Positions 23,991 through 33,040 of a stretch of DNA of 56,391 nt are shown here, in pieces. Below the pieces are notes generated by a model. The model searched no databases. It saw only the letters and a program-made list of their open reading frames with translations, and was not told the DNA's origin. This DNA is from Pseudoroseomonas ludipueritiae (lineage in GTDB: Bacteria > Pseudomonadota > Alphaproteobacteria > Acetobacterales > Acetobacteraceae), in assembly GCF_014490445.1 (NCBI RefSeq), contig NZ_JACTUZ010000015.1:1-56391 (forward strand), read 5' to 3'. The translations under genes and the position numbers were made by a program. Every line of letters begins with the position of its first letter. The stretch's first letter is position 1.

Positions 23991-25118
23991 ATGAAGACAC
24001 GCGCCGCCATCCTGCGCCGGGCGGGCCTGCCGCGCCCCTATGCGGAAAGCCGCCCGCTGAGCATCGAGGAGGTGGAGCTGCGGCCGCCGGGACCAGAGGA
24101 GGTCCTAGTGAAGATTGCCGCCGCCGGCGTCTGCCATTCCGATCTGTCCGGCATCAACGGCGACCGCCCCCGCCCTTTACCTGTTGCCCTGGGACATGAA
24201 GCTTCCGGCGTGGTGGTGCAGGCCGGCTCGGCAGTGACCGACCTCGCCGAGGGTGACCATGTCGTGATGTCCTTCCTGCCGGTTTGTGGCCATTGCCCTT
24301 CCTGCTCTGAGGGACGGGCCTCGCTCTGCGAGCCAGGACATGCGGCCAATGGCGCCGGTACCCTGCTTTCTGGCAGGCGCCGCATTGTCTGTGATGGCGT
24401 GGAGATCAACCATCACAGCGGCGTATCCGCCTTCTCGGAATATTCGGTGATTCACCGTCGCTCGATCGTGAAGATCGACCCGGAAGTTCCCTTGGTGCAC
24501 GCGGCGCTGTTTGGCTGCGCGGTGATGACCGGCGTGGGGACGGTGCTGAACACCTGCGCCGTCAGGCCGGGGCAGAGCGTGGCGGTGATCGGCCTTGGCG
24601 GCGTCGGCCTCTCGGCGGTGCTGGGGGCGGTCGCTGCGGGGGCTGGCCTTATCATCGCCATCGATCTTTCAGCCGAGAAGCTGAGGATCGCGCGCGACCT
24701 CGGCGCCACGCACGCTTTCCTGGCTAACGATCCAGGCATCCAGGAAGCGGTGCGGGAGCTGACACGGGGCGGCGTCGATCATGCGATCGAAATGGCAGGT
24801 GTTCCGGCTGCCTTTGAGCTGGCCTTCCGCCTGGCAAGGCGTGGCGGCACCACGGCCACGGCGGGGCTGCCCAATCCCAAGAGCACTTTCCGTGTTCCCC
24901 CGGTGCCGCTGGTGGCCGAGGAGCGCGTCATCCGCGGCAGCTACATGGGCAGTTGCGTACCGTCACTCGACATTCCGCGCTATGTCTCCCTGTTCCGCAG
25001 CGGCAAGCTTCCGGTTGACAGGCTGCTGTCCTCGACTGGCCCTCTGGATGAGATCAATGCCGCCTTCGATCGCCTGGATCAGGGCGAAGTCGTGCGCCAT
25101 GTGGTGGTGATGTCCTGA
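23991..25118 (+). CDS. Zinc-dependent medium-chain alcohol dehydrogenase
   Basis: 375 residues. Catalytic zinc ligands: Cys and following His in AAGVCHSDLSGI near residue 44 and GHEASGVVV near 68. Structural zinc: four cysteines in CGHCPSCSEGRASLC near 99-113. NAD-binding: GLGGVGLSAVLGAVAAGAG near 204 with D230 in IAIDLSAEKL. This is the class III / aryl-alcohol dehydrogenase-like subgroup (long loop GTLLSGRRRI and Rxxx(N)xH...SAFSEYSVIHRRSIVKID). Oxidises a primary alcohol to an aldehyde with NAD. Translationally close to the preceding SDR; the strong hairpin 40 bases downstream closes this two-gene unit. Confidence 0.9.
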   Translation: MKTRAAILRRAGLPRPYAESRPLSIEEVELRPPGPEEVLVKIAAAGVCHSDLSGINGDRPRPLPVALGHEASGVVVQAGSAVTDLAEGDHVVMSFLPVCGHCPSCSEGRASLCEPGHAANGAGTLLSGRRRIVCDGVEINHHSGVSAFSEYSVIHRRSIVKIDPEVPLVHAALFGCAVMTGVGTVLNTCAVRPGQSVAVIGLGGVGLSAVLGAVAAGAGLIIAIDLSAEKLRIARDLGATHAFLANDPGIQEAVRELTRGGVDHAIEMAGVPAAFELAFRLARRGGTTATAGLPNPKSTFRVPPVPLVAEERVIRGSYMGSCVPSLDIPRYVSLFRSGKLPVDRLLSSTGPLDEINAAFDRLDQGEVVRHVVVMS

Positions 25119-25155
25119 AAATTCCCTGCAGGATCTCAGCAACCAGACATCTGTC

Positions 25156-25182
25156 TCCTGCGGAACATCAAGTTCCGCAGGA
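25156..25182 (+). terminator. Rho-independent-like hairpin after the alcohol dehydrogenase
   Basis: Perfect 11-bp stem TCCTGCGGAAC (25156-25166) with GTTCCGCAGGA (25172-25182), loop ATCAA. There is no long U-tract. It separates the SDR/alcohol dehydrogenase pair from the acyl-CoA ligase operon. Confidence 0.7.
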
Positions 25183-25606
25183 AGAACTATCCGGCACGGT
25201 CGTTCCTCCGTAGGCAGGATCTTGCCGCTGGGCCGGACCGCCGCCTCTCCTCAGGTCATCCGATACGATCCAGCCTCTGTGATGAGAACAGGGCCTGGAG
25301 TTGCATGCACTGTTTCCCTCCCATTACCGGCAGCGCCGCTCAGGCATGCCGAGCAACGCGCGCCTGCCGGAAGATTCGCTGCGGAAACTCCGGCGCGTTC
25401 TGTGCAGCATTGTCGCGACAGTTCCGGGCTCTCGAGGCTGCTCAGCCCCGGCAAAGCGTACCCAAGTATTTTTGTATATGGAATAGCATTTCCATTGTTG
25501 AAAGGACCTCGAAGGCCGACTAGCCTTTCCACAAGCCGCAAAGGCCATAACCAAGGGAGGAGGACGGATTGCGGGCCCCGCGGCGCGCGACCGTCCCAGG
25601 ACAGGA
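25183..25606. other. Leader region of the acyl-CoA ligase operon
   Basis: About 420 bases with no gene I can support. Most is GC-rich, but 25461-25500 is sharply AT-rich and holds the operator candidate described separately. A purine-rich GGGAGGAGGA at about 25555-25564 precedes a TTG in the wrong frame for the ligase. The nearer AGGACAGGA serves the ATG at 25607. Confidence 0.4.
25478..25495. promoter_or_regulatory. Candidate IclR-family operator
   Basis: ATGGAATAGCATTTCCAT is an inverted repeat with 6-bp arms (ATGGAA/TTCCAT) and a 6-base centre, close to the TGGAAAT-N-ATTTCCA type of site bound by IclR proteins. It lies 112 bases before the ligase start. The internal word GAATAGCATT recurs next to the iclR gene (36792-36801, minus strand), which supports a regulatory link. 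Confidence 0.55.
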
Positions 25607-27745
25607 ATGGACGCATTGCCTCAGGCCGCAGCCGCGCCACCCAACCCCATGGACGCGCTTTCGGCGCTTTTCGCGCCCCGTTCGGTCGCCGTCATCGGCG
25701 CCTCGGCAGATGCGACGCGGATTGGCGGGCGGCCTATCGCTGCCATGTTGGAACGCGGCTATGCCGGCACCATCCTGCCGGTGAATCCCAACCGGGAAAC
25801 CGTTCAGGGACTGGCCGCCTACCCTTCCATCGCTGCTCTGCCCAGCGTGCCGGATGCCGCCATCATCGCCGTGCCTGCCGAAGCGGCAGAGGCGGCCGTC
25901 GCGGCTCTTGCTGAGCGCGGCACCCGGGCCGCCATCGTCTTCAGCGCGGGCTTCGCGGAGACCGGGGAGGCCGGGGCCACCGCGCAGGCCCGGCTGCTGG
26001 CGACGGCACGGCGGCATGGCATGCGCCTGCTGGGGCCGAACAGCCTCGGCCTGTTCAACACGGCACAAGGCTTCTACGGCACCTTCAGTACCTCGCTGGA
26101 ACGCGGCTACCCGGTGGCGGGCCCGATCGGCATCGCGAGCCAGTCCGGTGCCTATGGGATGCACCTCTTCAGCATGGCGCGTGAAGAAGGCATGGGGCTT
26201 TCCTGCTGCGTCACCACCGGCAACGAGGCGGATGTCAATGTCGGCGACCTGATCGGCTGGATGGCGCAGGACCCCAGCACCGAAGTCATCGCCGCCTATT
26301 CGGAAGGAATCCGCGACGCTCCCAGCTTCCTGGCGGCGTTGGAACTGGCGCGGCGGAACCGCAAGCCGGTCGTGATGATGAAGGTGGGCCGCAGCGAGAT
26401 CGGCAGTGCCGCCGCGCGGTCCCATACCGCCTCCATCGCCGGCGACGATGCCGTGACGGATGCCGTTCTGGCCGAGTTCGGCGTTGTGCGCGCCCGCACC
26501 ACGGAGGAACTGCTCGACATCGCGCGGCTTGCCACGAAGCGGATCTATCCCGCCGGCAATACGCTGGGCGTGCTGACGGTCAGCGGCGGCGCCGGCGTGC
26601 TGATCTCGGACGCCGCCCAGGCCGCAGGCCTCCCCATGCCTCCCATGCCTGAACCGGCACAGCAGGCACTGCGCGAGGCCCTGCCTTTCTGCGCACCGCA
26701 GAATCCGGTCGATTGCACCGCGCAGGTTCTGAACGACGTTTCCCTGGTCGGGCGCTTCGCCGATGCACTGGTGCGGGATGGTGGCTATGGTTCCATCCTC
26801 TGCTTCTTCACCCATGCGGGTGGCGCGCCCTCCATCGTGCCGCGCCTGAGGCAGGAACTGCGCGCCATGCGCGCCGCCTTCCCCGATCGGCTCTTCGTGC
26901 TCTCCGTCCTGGCCGACCCGCCTATCGTGCGCGACTTCGAGGCGGATGGCTTCGCCGTCTTCCCCGACCCTTCGCGCGCGGTAGTGGCCATCCAGGCCAT
27001 GGGACGGTTTGGCGATGCCTTTGCGGCCGCGCCCCAGGCGGCGCCACCTGCCCTGCCGCCCGTGGCACTGCCCCAGCAGACACCGAGCGAGGCAGAGGCC
27101 AAGCGCCTCCTGGCCGCGGCTGGCATTGAGGCCGCGCCGGAACGCACCTGCACGAGCGCCGAGGAAGCCGTGGCCGCCGCCGAGGCGCTTGGCTACCCGG
27201 TGGTCCTGAAGATTCTCTCACCTGATATCCTGCACAAATCCGAGATCGGCGGCGTGCTGCTGAACCTGACGGATGCGGCGGCGGTGCGCGATGGATTTGC
27301 GCTGCTGCGGGGGCGCGCGGCCTCGGCGGCGCCCCATGCGCGCATCGAGGGTGTGCTGGTCGCCAGGCAGCTCTCGGGCGGCGTGGAATGCATCCTCGGC
27401 GTGCACCGCGACCCTGTCTTCGGCCCCGTCGCCATGTTCGGGCTGGGCGGGATCTTCGTCGAGGTGCTGAAGGACGTTGCCTTCCGCCGTTGCCCCTTCG
27501 GGGAGGATGCGGCGGAGGCCATGATCCGCTCCATCCGCGGCGCGCCTGTCCTGCTGGGCGCAAGGGGCCGGCCAGCGGCGGATATCCCCGCCCTCGCCCG
27601 CATGCTGTCGCGGCTTTCAGTCTTCGCCGCGCAGGCCGGGCCGCGTTTGGCGGGCATCGACCTCAACCCCGTTTTCGCGATGCCGGAAGGCCAGGGCGCC
27701 TTCGCGGCGGATGCCGTGATCGACATCGCGGAGGAACCGGCGTGA
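25607..27745 (+). CDS. ADP-forming acyl-CoA synthetase (acetate-CoA ligase family, fused alpha-beta)
   Basis: 712 residues, the usual length for fused NDP-forming acyl-CoA ligases. It has an N-terminal CoA-binding Rossmann domain (RSVAVIGASADATRIGGRPI, residues 25-44), then succinyl-CoA-ligase-like domains (GIASQSGAYGMHLFSMAREE near 177). The phosphohistidine candidate is H276 in ARSHTASIAGDDAV. The C-terminal ATP-grasp domain holds GYPVVLKILSPDILHKSEIG near 530. It converts an acid plus CoA and ATP to acyl-CoA, ADP and phosphate. AGGACAGGA precedes the ATG. Its stop overlaps the GTG of the hydratase gene, so it begins a tightly coupled operon and is the likely activating enzyme. Confidence 0.88.
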   Translation: MDALPQAAAAPPNPMDALSALFAPRSVAVIGASADATRIGGRPIAAMLERGYAGTILPVNPNRETVQGLAAYPSIAALPSVPDAAIIAVPAEAAEAAVAALAERGTRAAIVFSAGFAETGEAGATAQARLLATARRHGMRLLGPNSLGLFNTAQGFYGTFSTSLERGYPVAGPIGIASQSGAYGMHLFSMAREEGMGLSCCVTTGNEADVNVGDLIGWMAQDPSTEVIAAYSEGIRDAPSFLAALELARRNRKPVVMMKVGRSEIGSAAARSHTASIAGDDAVTDAVLAEFGVVRARTTEELLDIARLATKRIYPAGNTLGVLTVSGGAGVLISDAAQAAGLPMPPMPEPAQQALREALPFCAPQNPVDCTAQVLNDVSLVGRFADALVRDGGYGSILCFFTHAGGAPSIVPRLRQELRAMRAAFPDRLFVLSVLADPPIVRDFEADGFAVFPDPSRAVVAIQAMGRFGDAFAAAPQAAPPALPPVALPQQTPSEAEAKRLLAAAGIEAAPERTCTSAEEAVAAAEALGYPVVLKILSPDILHKSEIGGVLLNLTDAAAVRDGFALLRGRAASAAPHARIEGVLVARQLSGGVECILGVHRDPVFGPVAMFGLGGIFVEVLKDVAFRRCPFGEDAAEAMIRSIRGAPVLLGARGRPAADIPALARMLSRLSVFAAQAGPRLAGIDLNPVFAMPEGQGAFAADAVIDIAEEPA

Positions 27746-28587
27746 TCGATTACGAGACCCTCCGCCATTTTCCCATCCCGGAGGTCCGGCAACGCGTAAC
27801 GCCCCGCGACGCCGTCTTCTATGCCCTTTCAGTTGGGCTGGGCCAGGACCCGCTGGACGAGCGGCAACTCGACTTCGTTGATCCCCGCCGCCCGCTGCGC
27901 GCGCTGCCCTCCATGGCCCTCGTGCTGGGGTACCCGGGCTTCTGGCTGGGCAATCCGGCCACGGGGGTCGATGCCGTGCGGATCGTGCATGGGGAACAGT
28001 CATTGACGTTGCATCATCCTTTGCCGGTCCAGGGCGAGATCATCGCCCGGACCCGCGTCACCGGGCTGGTGGACAAAGGCGACGGCAAGGGGGCGCTGCT
28101 TTATTCCGAGAAAGAACTGCGGGATGCGAATGGCACGCTGCTGGCGGTGACCGGCAGCACCACCTTCCTGCGCGGGGATGGCGGCTTCGGCGGCCCGTCC
28201 GGCCCGGTGAAGCCCCCCAATCCTATGCCGGAGACACCGCCGGACACCGTCGTGGACCTGCCCACGCGGCCGGAACAGGCGCTTTATTACCGCCTGAACG
28301 GCGATGACAATCCGCTGCATGCCGACCCCGCCGTGGCGGCGAAGGCAGGCTTCCCGCGCCCCATCCTGCACGGGCTCTGCACGCTCGGCGTGGTGGCGCA
28401 TGCCCTGCTGCGGGTTCTGGGACGTTACGAGGCACTTTCGATGAAGAACCTCTCCCTGCGCTTCTCCGCACCGGTCTACCCAGGCGAGACCATCCGCACC
28501 GAGATCTGGCGCAACGGCGCCTTCCGTGCTCGCGTGGTGGAACGCGACGTGGTGGTGGTGAACAACGGCGCGGCGGTCTTCGCATGA
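27742..28587 (+). CDS. MaoC-type (R)-specific enoyl-CoA hydratase (hydratase-2/MFE-2 like)
   Basis: 281 residues, two hot-dog folds. The N-terminal fold carries RDAVFYALSVGLGQDPLDER and the C-terminal fold has the full hydratase-2 motif YYRLNGDDNPLHADPAVAAK followed by FPRPILHGLCTLGVVAHALL. The active-site Asp/His pair is in GDDNPLH. Such enzymes add water to 2-trans-enoyl-CoA to give the (R)-3-hydroxy product, as in peroxisomal multifunctional enzyme 2. The GTG start at 27742 overlaps the ligase TGA (GTGA) and has GGAGG upstream. The stop overlaps the next ATG by 4 bases. Likely partner for the (R)-type SDR at 33452. Confidence 0.88.
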   Translation: MIDYETLRHFPIPEVRQRVTPRDAVFYALSVGLGQDPLDERQLDFVDPRRPLRALPSMALVLGYPGFWLGNPATGVDAVRIVHGEQSLTLHHPLPVQGEIIARTRVTGLVDKGDGKGALLYSEKELRDANGTLLAVTGSTTFLRGDGGFGGPSGPVKPPNPMPETPPDTVVDLPTRPEQALYYRLNGDDNPLHADPAVAAKAGFPRPILHGLCTLGVVAHALLRVLGRYEALSMKNLSLRFSAPVYPGETIRTEIWRNGAFRARVVERDVVVVNNGAAVFA

Positions 28588-29660
28588 GCGCCGACATGCA
28601 GCAGGATCTGGAGGATCGGGCGGAATCCATCCGCATGATCCGTGACAGCGCCGCAGGCATCGCATCGCGCGGCGGCGACCGTCGCCGGGTGCGCGACCTG
28701 CGCTTTCGGAAGCCGGGCTACGACCCCGCCGTGCTGCGGCAGATGGGTGAGCAGGGCTGGATCGGCCTGCGGGTGCCGGAGGCCCTGGGCGGCGCGGGCC
28801 TTGGACTGCGGGAATTCTGCGCCCTGGCCGAGGAACTGGGCGCAGCCCTGGCGCCGGAACCGCTGATCCCCGCCGCGCTCTCCGCGGCGCTCCTGGCAGC
28901 CGCGGGCGCGCAAGAGCCGCTGCAGCGGCTGCTCTCCGGCGAGGAGCTGCTGCTCACCGCCTGGCAGGAAGCGCCCGCGAGGCTGGAGGCGCCGGGGAGT
29001 GCCACGGCGCCGCGCCTGTTCATTCCCGCCGCCAGCGGGGCGGCTGCCTTCCTGGTGCCGGTGGCGCAGAATGGCCGGATGGCGCTGCGTGTGCAGCAGG
29101 GCAAGGCCGCCTTGGCGCTGGATGGAAGCCAGGACGGCGGCTTCCTTGGCACGCTGCAACCTGGTGATGGGCAATTGATCGCCGCCGATATCGGTTCGGC
29201 CCTGCAGGATGCATTGGATGAGGCTGCCCTGGCCACCGCTGCCTATCTGCTCGGTGTCATGGACCAGGCCTTCGCCCTGACCCTGGATTACCTCCGTACG
29301 CGCCAGCAGTTCGGCCGGCCGATTGGCGGCTTCCAGGCCCTGCAACATCGGGCGGCGGACCTGAAGATCCAGGTGGCGCTGACACGTGCCAGCATCGAAG
29401 CCGCGGCGGCATTGCTGGACAGGGGCGATGCACCGCCCGCCGCACGCCGCGCCGCAGTCTCGCGTGCCAAGGCCCGCGCCGCCGAGGCTTCCCTGCTGGT
29501 GACGCGGCAGGCCATCCAGTTCCATGGCGGCATTGGCTACACGGACGAGGCGGATATCGGCCTTCACCTGCGCAAGGCCATGGTGCTGGCCAGCGCCTTC
29601 GGCTCCGCCGCCTTCCACCGCCGCCGCTTTGCCGCCGAGGCCCGGGAGGACGAGGCATGA
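28584..29660 (+). CDS. Acyl-CoA dehydrogenase subunit, FadE-like (half-site subunit A)
   Basis: 358 residues, shorter than a standard acyl-CoA dehydrogenase. It has the N-terminal helical domain (LRQMGEQGWIGLRVPEALGG) and the C-terminal flavin segments YLRTRQQFGRPIGGFQALQH near 232 and QFHGGIGYTDEADIGLHLRK near 312. It lacks the middle-domain EPxAGSD loop and the C-terminal YGGSSEIQ-type segment. Those missing pieces are present in the next gene. This complementarity matches alpha2-beta2 heterotetrameric acyl-CoA dehydrogenases of steroid side-chain catabolism (ChsE1-ChsE2 type). ATGA overlaps on both sides imply equal production of the two subunits. Confidence 0.85.
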   Translation: MSADMQQDLEDRAESIRMIRDSAAGIASRGGDRRRVRDLRFRKPGYDPAVLRQMGEQGWIGLRVPEALGGAGLGLREFCALAEELGAALAPEPLIPAALSAALLAAAGAQEPLQRLLSGEELLLTAWQEAPARLEAPGSATAPRLFIPAASGAAAFLVPVAQNGRMALRVQQGKAALALDGSQDGGFLGTLQPGDGQLIAADIGSALQDALDEAALATAAYLLGVMDQAFALTLDYLRTRQQFGRPIGGFQALQHRAADLKIQVALTRASIEAAAALLDRGDAPPAARRAAVSRAKARAAEASLLVTRQAIQFHGGIGYTDEADIGLHLRKAMVLASAFGSAAFHRRRFAAEAREDEA

Positions 29661-30802
29661 TCGACCTGAACGCCCTGAGCGACGAGGATTTCCGCGCCGA
29701 GGTACGCCGCTTCGTGCAGCAGGAATATCCACCCGCGCTGCGTCATCCGCGCCATCGGCTTCACTGGGACCAGGGCCGCGCCTGGTTCGAGGCACTTCGC
29801 GCCAAGGGCTGGGTGGCGCCAGGATGGCCGCGTGAGTATGGCGGCATGGGGCTCGACGCTTCCAAGCAGATCATCCTGATCGAGGAATATGAGCGTCACG
29901 GCGTGGCGCGCCTGCCGGACCACGGCGTCATCATGCTGGGGCCGCTGCTGATCCGCTTCGGCACCGAGGCGCAGCGGCAACGTTTCCTGCCCAGGATCCT
30001 GGCCGGCCAGGATATCTGGTGCCAGGGCTATTCCGAGCCCAACGCGGGCTCCGACCTTGCCTCCCTCCGCACGGAGGCGGTGCTCGAGGGCGACCATTAC
30101 CTCGTCAACGGACAGAAGATCTGGACCACCCTCGCGACCGACGCAAACTGGATCTTCTGCCTCGTCCGCACCGACAAGACTGCGAAGAAGCAGGAGGGCA
30201 TCAGCTTTCTGCTGATCGATATGAAGAGCCCCGGCGTGACGGTGAGGCCGATCATCAACCTCGCCCTGCATGACGAATTCTGCGAGGTCTTCTTCGACAA
30301 TGTCCGCGTGCCCCGTGAGAACCTGGTCGGCGAGCCCAACAAGGGCTGGAGCATGGCGAAGGCCCTTCTGGGCTTCGAACGTATCTTCCTCGGCTCGCCC
30401 CGGCAGTCCGGCTATGCCCTGGCGCGGCTGAAGCTGCTGGCGGAGCGGATGGGCGTCTTCGAGGATGCCGACTTCCGGGACCGCTACACCCGGCTGCGCC
30501 TGGACCTGGAAGATCACAAGGCCCTGTACGAGACCTTCGTCGCCATGCTGCGGCGGGGTGAAACGCTGGGGCCCGACGTTTCCATGCTGAAGCTGCACCA
30601 GGCCGAGTTGTTCCAGCGCACCACGGACCTGATGCTCGACATCGCCGGCGAGAATGCCGGGCTGCTGGAACCCATGGGAGGCAACGGGGACCTGCATCCG
30701 GCCGGGCAGTTCATCGAGGCACGCCCGACCACGATCTATGGCGGCAGCTCGGAGATCCAACGCGGCATCCTGGCCAAGAACGTGCTGGAACTGCCCGGCT
30801 GA
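29657..30802 (+). CDS. Acyl-CoA dehydrogenase subunit, FadE-like (half-site subunit B)
   Basis: 381 residues. Strong middle-domain motif GYSEPNAGSDLASLRTEAVL near residue 122 and HYLVNGQKIWTTLATDANWI near 147. The C-terminal IYGGSSEIQRGILAKNVLEL is near 360. The arginine-rich FGRP...Q dimerisation motif and the QxHGGxG FAD motif seen in the preceding subunit are absent: the corresponding region reads MGGNGDLHPAGQ. Together the two proteins supply one full set of active-site elements. The catalytic-glutamate position of medium-chain enzymes is Gly here (YGG), so the base must lie elsewhere, as in several branched-chain and steroid dehydrogenases. Confidence 0.87.
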   Translation: MIDLNALSDEDFRAEVRRFVQQEYPPALRHPRHRLHWDQGRAWFEALRAKGWVAPGWPREYGGMGLDASKQIILIEEYERHGVARLPDHGVIMLGPLLIRFGTEAQRQRFLPRILAGQDIWCQGYSEPNAGSDLASLRTEAVLEGDHYLVNGQKIWTTLATDANWIFCLVRTDKTAKKQEGISFLLIDMKSPGVTVRPIINLALHDEFCEVFFDNVRVPRENLVGEPNKGWSMAKALLGFERIFLGSPRQSGYALARLKLLAERMGVFEDADFRDRYTRLRLDLEDHKALYETFVAMLRRGETLGPDVSMLKLHQAELFQRTTDLMLDIAGENAGLLEPMGGNGDLHPAGQFIEARPTTIYGGSSEIQRGILAKNVLELPG

Positions 30803-30853
30803 GAACAACACGGAAGCAGCCTGATCAAGGCCGCGCCGTCAGGAGGTCTCGGA

Positions 30854-31849
30854 ATGAAAGTGACAATGACGCGCCGCCTGCTGCTTGGCGCCACCATGGG
30901 AGTCTCACTACCGGCACTGGCACAGGGACCGGCTTGGCCAAGACGCAGCATCAAGCTGGTCATCCCCTTTCCACCCGGCGGCACCACGGACTTGATCGGG
31001 CGCCTGCTGGCTGAGAGGCTCTCCGCCAGGCTCGGGCAAACCGTGGTTGTGGAGAACCGGTCCGGCGCCGGCGGCAATATCGGCGCCGAGGTCGTCGCGA
31101 AAGCGGAACCGGATGGCTACAGCTTTCTCATGGCCTCCGTTGGTACGGCGGCCATCAACTACGGCGTCTATGGCGCACGGATGCCTTACAAGCCTCAGGA
31201 CTTGGCGCCGGTTGGCCTGGTGACAAGGGTGGCCAATGTCGTGCTGGCAGCGAACAACAGCGGCATCAAGGATGTTGCCGCATTGCTCGCCCGCGCGAAG
31301 GCGGCGCCGGGCAACCTCAACTACGGCACGGCCGGCATCGGCAGCAGCACGCATGCCTGTATGGAACTTTTCCAGGCGCTGACCGGGACGCAGTTGCAGC
31401 ACGTGCCTTATCGTGGCTCCGGCCCCATGCTGACGGAGGTGGTGGCCGGGCGCGTTCAACTTGGGTGCGACAACATCCCCACCGCGCTCAACTTCATCCG
31501 TGACGGGCAGATGCGCGCGCTGGCGGTGACAAGCGCCAGCCGCTCCTCAGTATTGCCGGACGTGCCTACCCTGCGCGAGGCTGGCGTGTCTGGCTTCGAC
31601 GCCACCTCCTGGTTCGGCGTGCAGGCGCCCGCGCGAACGCCGGAGGCAGTGATTGCCCGGACGGGTGAGGCCATCGACGCCATTGTTCAGGAGCCGGATT
31701 GGAACGCACGGATGCGGGATTTCGCCGCCGATCCGCCACGCCTGACCGCCGAGGGCGGCACCACGCCGACCGCCTTCGCCGCTTTCATCGCGGCGGAGAT
31801 CGCCCGTTGGGCCGAGGTGGCGCAGACCAGCCATATGACCGTGGAGTGA
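30854..31849 (+). CDS. Tripartite tricarboxylate transporter (Bug family) substrate-binding protein
   Basis: 331-residue periplasmic receptor. The signal peptide ends at about residue 23 (MTRRLLLGATMGVSLPALAQ). Family motifs: WPRRSIKLVIPFPPGGTTDL near 28, LGQTVVVENRSGAGGNIGAE near 62, AKAEPDGYSFLMAS near 85 and HVPYRGSGPMLTEVVAGRVQ near 181. AGGAGG stands 7 bases before the ATG. It sits inside the catabolic operon between the dehydrogenase pair and the thiolase-like gene. That suggests its ligand is the pathway substrate, but no TctA/TctB permease gene is nearby. Confidence 0.92.
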   Translation: MKVTMTRRLLLGATMGVSLPALAQGPAWPRRSIKLVIPFPPGGTTDLIGRLLAERLSARLGQTVVVENRSGAGGNIGAEVVAKAEPDGYSFLMASVGTAAINYGVYGARMPYKPQDLAPVGLVTRVANVVLAANNSGIKDVAALLARAKAAPGNLNYGTAGIGSSTHACMELFQALTGTQLQHVPYRGSGPMLTEVVAGRVQLGCDNIPTALNFIRDGQMRALAVTSASRSSVLPDVPTLREAGVSGFDATSWFGVQAPARTPEAVIARTGEAIDAIVQEPDWNARMRDFAADPPRLTAEGGTTPTAFAAFIAAEIARWAEVAQTSHMTVE

Positions 31850-31863
31850 CAGGGAGTGAAGCA

Positions 31864-33036
31864 TTGAGTATCCGAGGCAAGGCCTGCATCGTCGGGGCCT
31901 ACGAGCATCCGGCGCGCAAGGCCGAGGACAAGAGCACAGCCCAGTTGCATGCCGAGGTGGCGCTGGGCGCGCTACGCGATGCCGGGCTGACGCGCGCCGA
32001 TGTAGACGGCTATTTCTGTGCTGGCGATGCCCCGGGCATGGGGCCGCTCAGCATGGCGGATTACATCGGGCTCAACGGGCTGCGGCATGTCGATGCCACG
32101 GATGTTGGCGGCAGTTCCTATCTGCTGCATGTCAGCCACGCGGCGCAGGCAATCGCGCTGGGCCGCTGCAATGTCGCGCTGATCACCCTCGCAGGGCGCC
32201 CGCGCGCCGAAGGCGTGGCCACCGGCACGGCGCCTCGCGCCGGCAACCCTGCGCAGCCGGATGTGCAGTTCGAGTATCCCTACGGCGCCGCAATTGCGAA
32301 CATGTATGCCATGTGTGCCAAGCGCCACATGCACGAGTTCGGCACCACCAGCGAGCAGCTGGCCTGGATCAAGGTGGCGGCCAGTCACCACGCGCAGCAC
32401 AACGAACATGCAATGCTGCGCAAGGTGGTGACGGTGGAGGAGGTGGTGAACTCACCGTTGGTGGCCGACCCGCTGCACCGGCTGGACTGCTGCGTCATCA
32501 GCGATGGCGGCGGCGCGCTGGTGGTGACCCGGCCGGAGATCGCGCGCAGCCTGAAGCGGCCGGTGGTGACGGTGCGTGGCGCGGGCGAGGCCGTGAAGCA
32601 CCAGATGGGCGGCGAACTGGACCTGACTTATACCGGCGCCCGCTTTTCCGGCGCCCGTGCCTTCGAGGAAGCAGGCGTGACGCCGGCGGATATCAAGTAC
32701 GCCAGCATCTATGACAGCTTCACCATCACCGTGCTGCTGCAGTTGGAAGACCTCGGCTTCTGCGAAAAGGGCAAGGGCGGCGCCTTTGTGGCGGATGGCA
32801 ACCTGATCAGCGGCGTGGGCCGGCTGCCCTTCAATACCGATGGCGGCGGGCTCTGCAACAATCATCCGGCCAATCGTGGCGGCATCACCAAGGTGATCGA
32901 GGCGGTGCGGCAATTGCGGGGTGAGGCGCATCCGGCGGTGCAGGTGAAGAACTGCGACCTGGCGCTGGCACATGGTACGGGCGGCTCGCTCGGCACCCGC
33001 CATGGCAGCGCCACGCTGGTCCTGGAGAGGGGTTGA
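31864..33036 (+). CDS. Thiolase-fold protein lacking the thiolase cysteines (SCP-x/Ltp2-like, probable aldolase)
   Basis: 390 residues with the thiolase-superfamily layout (VDGYFCAGDAPGMGPLSMAD, AAQAIALGRCNVALI, ISDGGGALVVTRPE). The nucleophilic cysteine position reads DVGGSSYLLHV (about residues 80-90), and the C-terminal CxGxG is replaced by AHGTGGSLG (H370). The GHP histidine survives as NNHP (H334). True thiolysis is therefore unlikely. Loss of the cysteines is known in Ltp2-type retro-aldolases that pair with DUF35 proteins, and a DUF35 gene follows 4 bases later. I place the start at TTG 31864 with AGGGAG 7 bases upstream; a GTG at 31846 overlapping the Bug stop is the alternative. Confidence 0.82.
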   Translation: MSIRGKACIVGAYEHPARKAEDKSTAQLHAEVALGALRDAGLTRADVDGYFCAGDAPGMGPLSMADYIGLNGLRHVDATDVGGSSYLLHVSHAAQAIALGRCNVALITLAGRPRAEGVATGTAPRAGNPAQPDVQFEYPYGAAIANMYAMCAKRHMHEFGTTSEQLAWIKVAASHHAQHNEHAMLRKVVTVEEVVNSPLVADPLHRLDCCVISDGGGALVVTRPEIARSLKRPVVTVRGAGEAVKHQMGGELDLTYTGARFSGARAFEEAGVTPADIKYASIYDSFTITVLLQLEDLGFCEKGKGGAFVADGNLISGVGRLPFNTDGGGLCNNHPANRGGITKVIEAVRQLRGEAHPAVQVKNCDLALAHGTGGSLGTRHGSATLVLERG

Positions 33037-33040
33037 AGCC

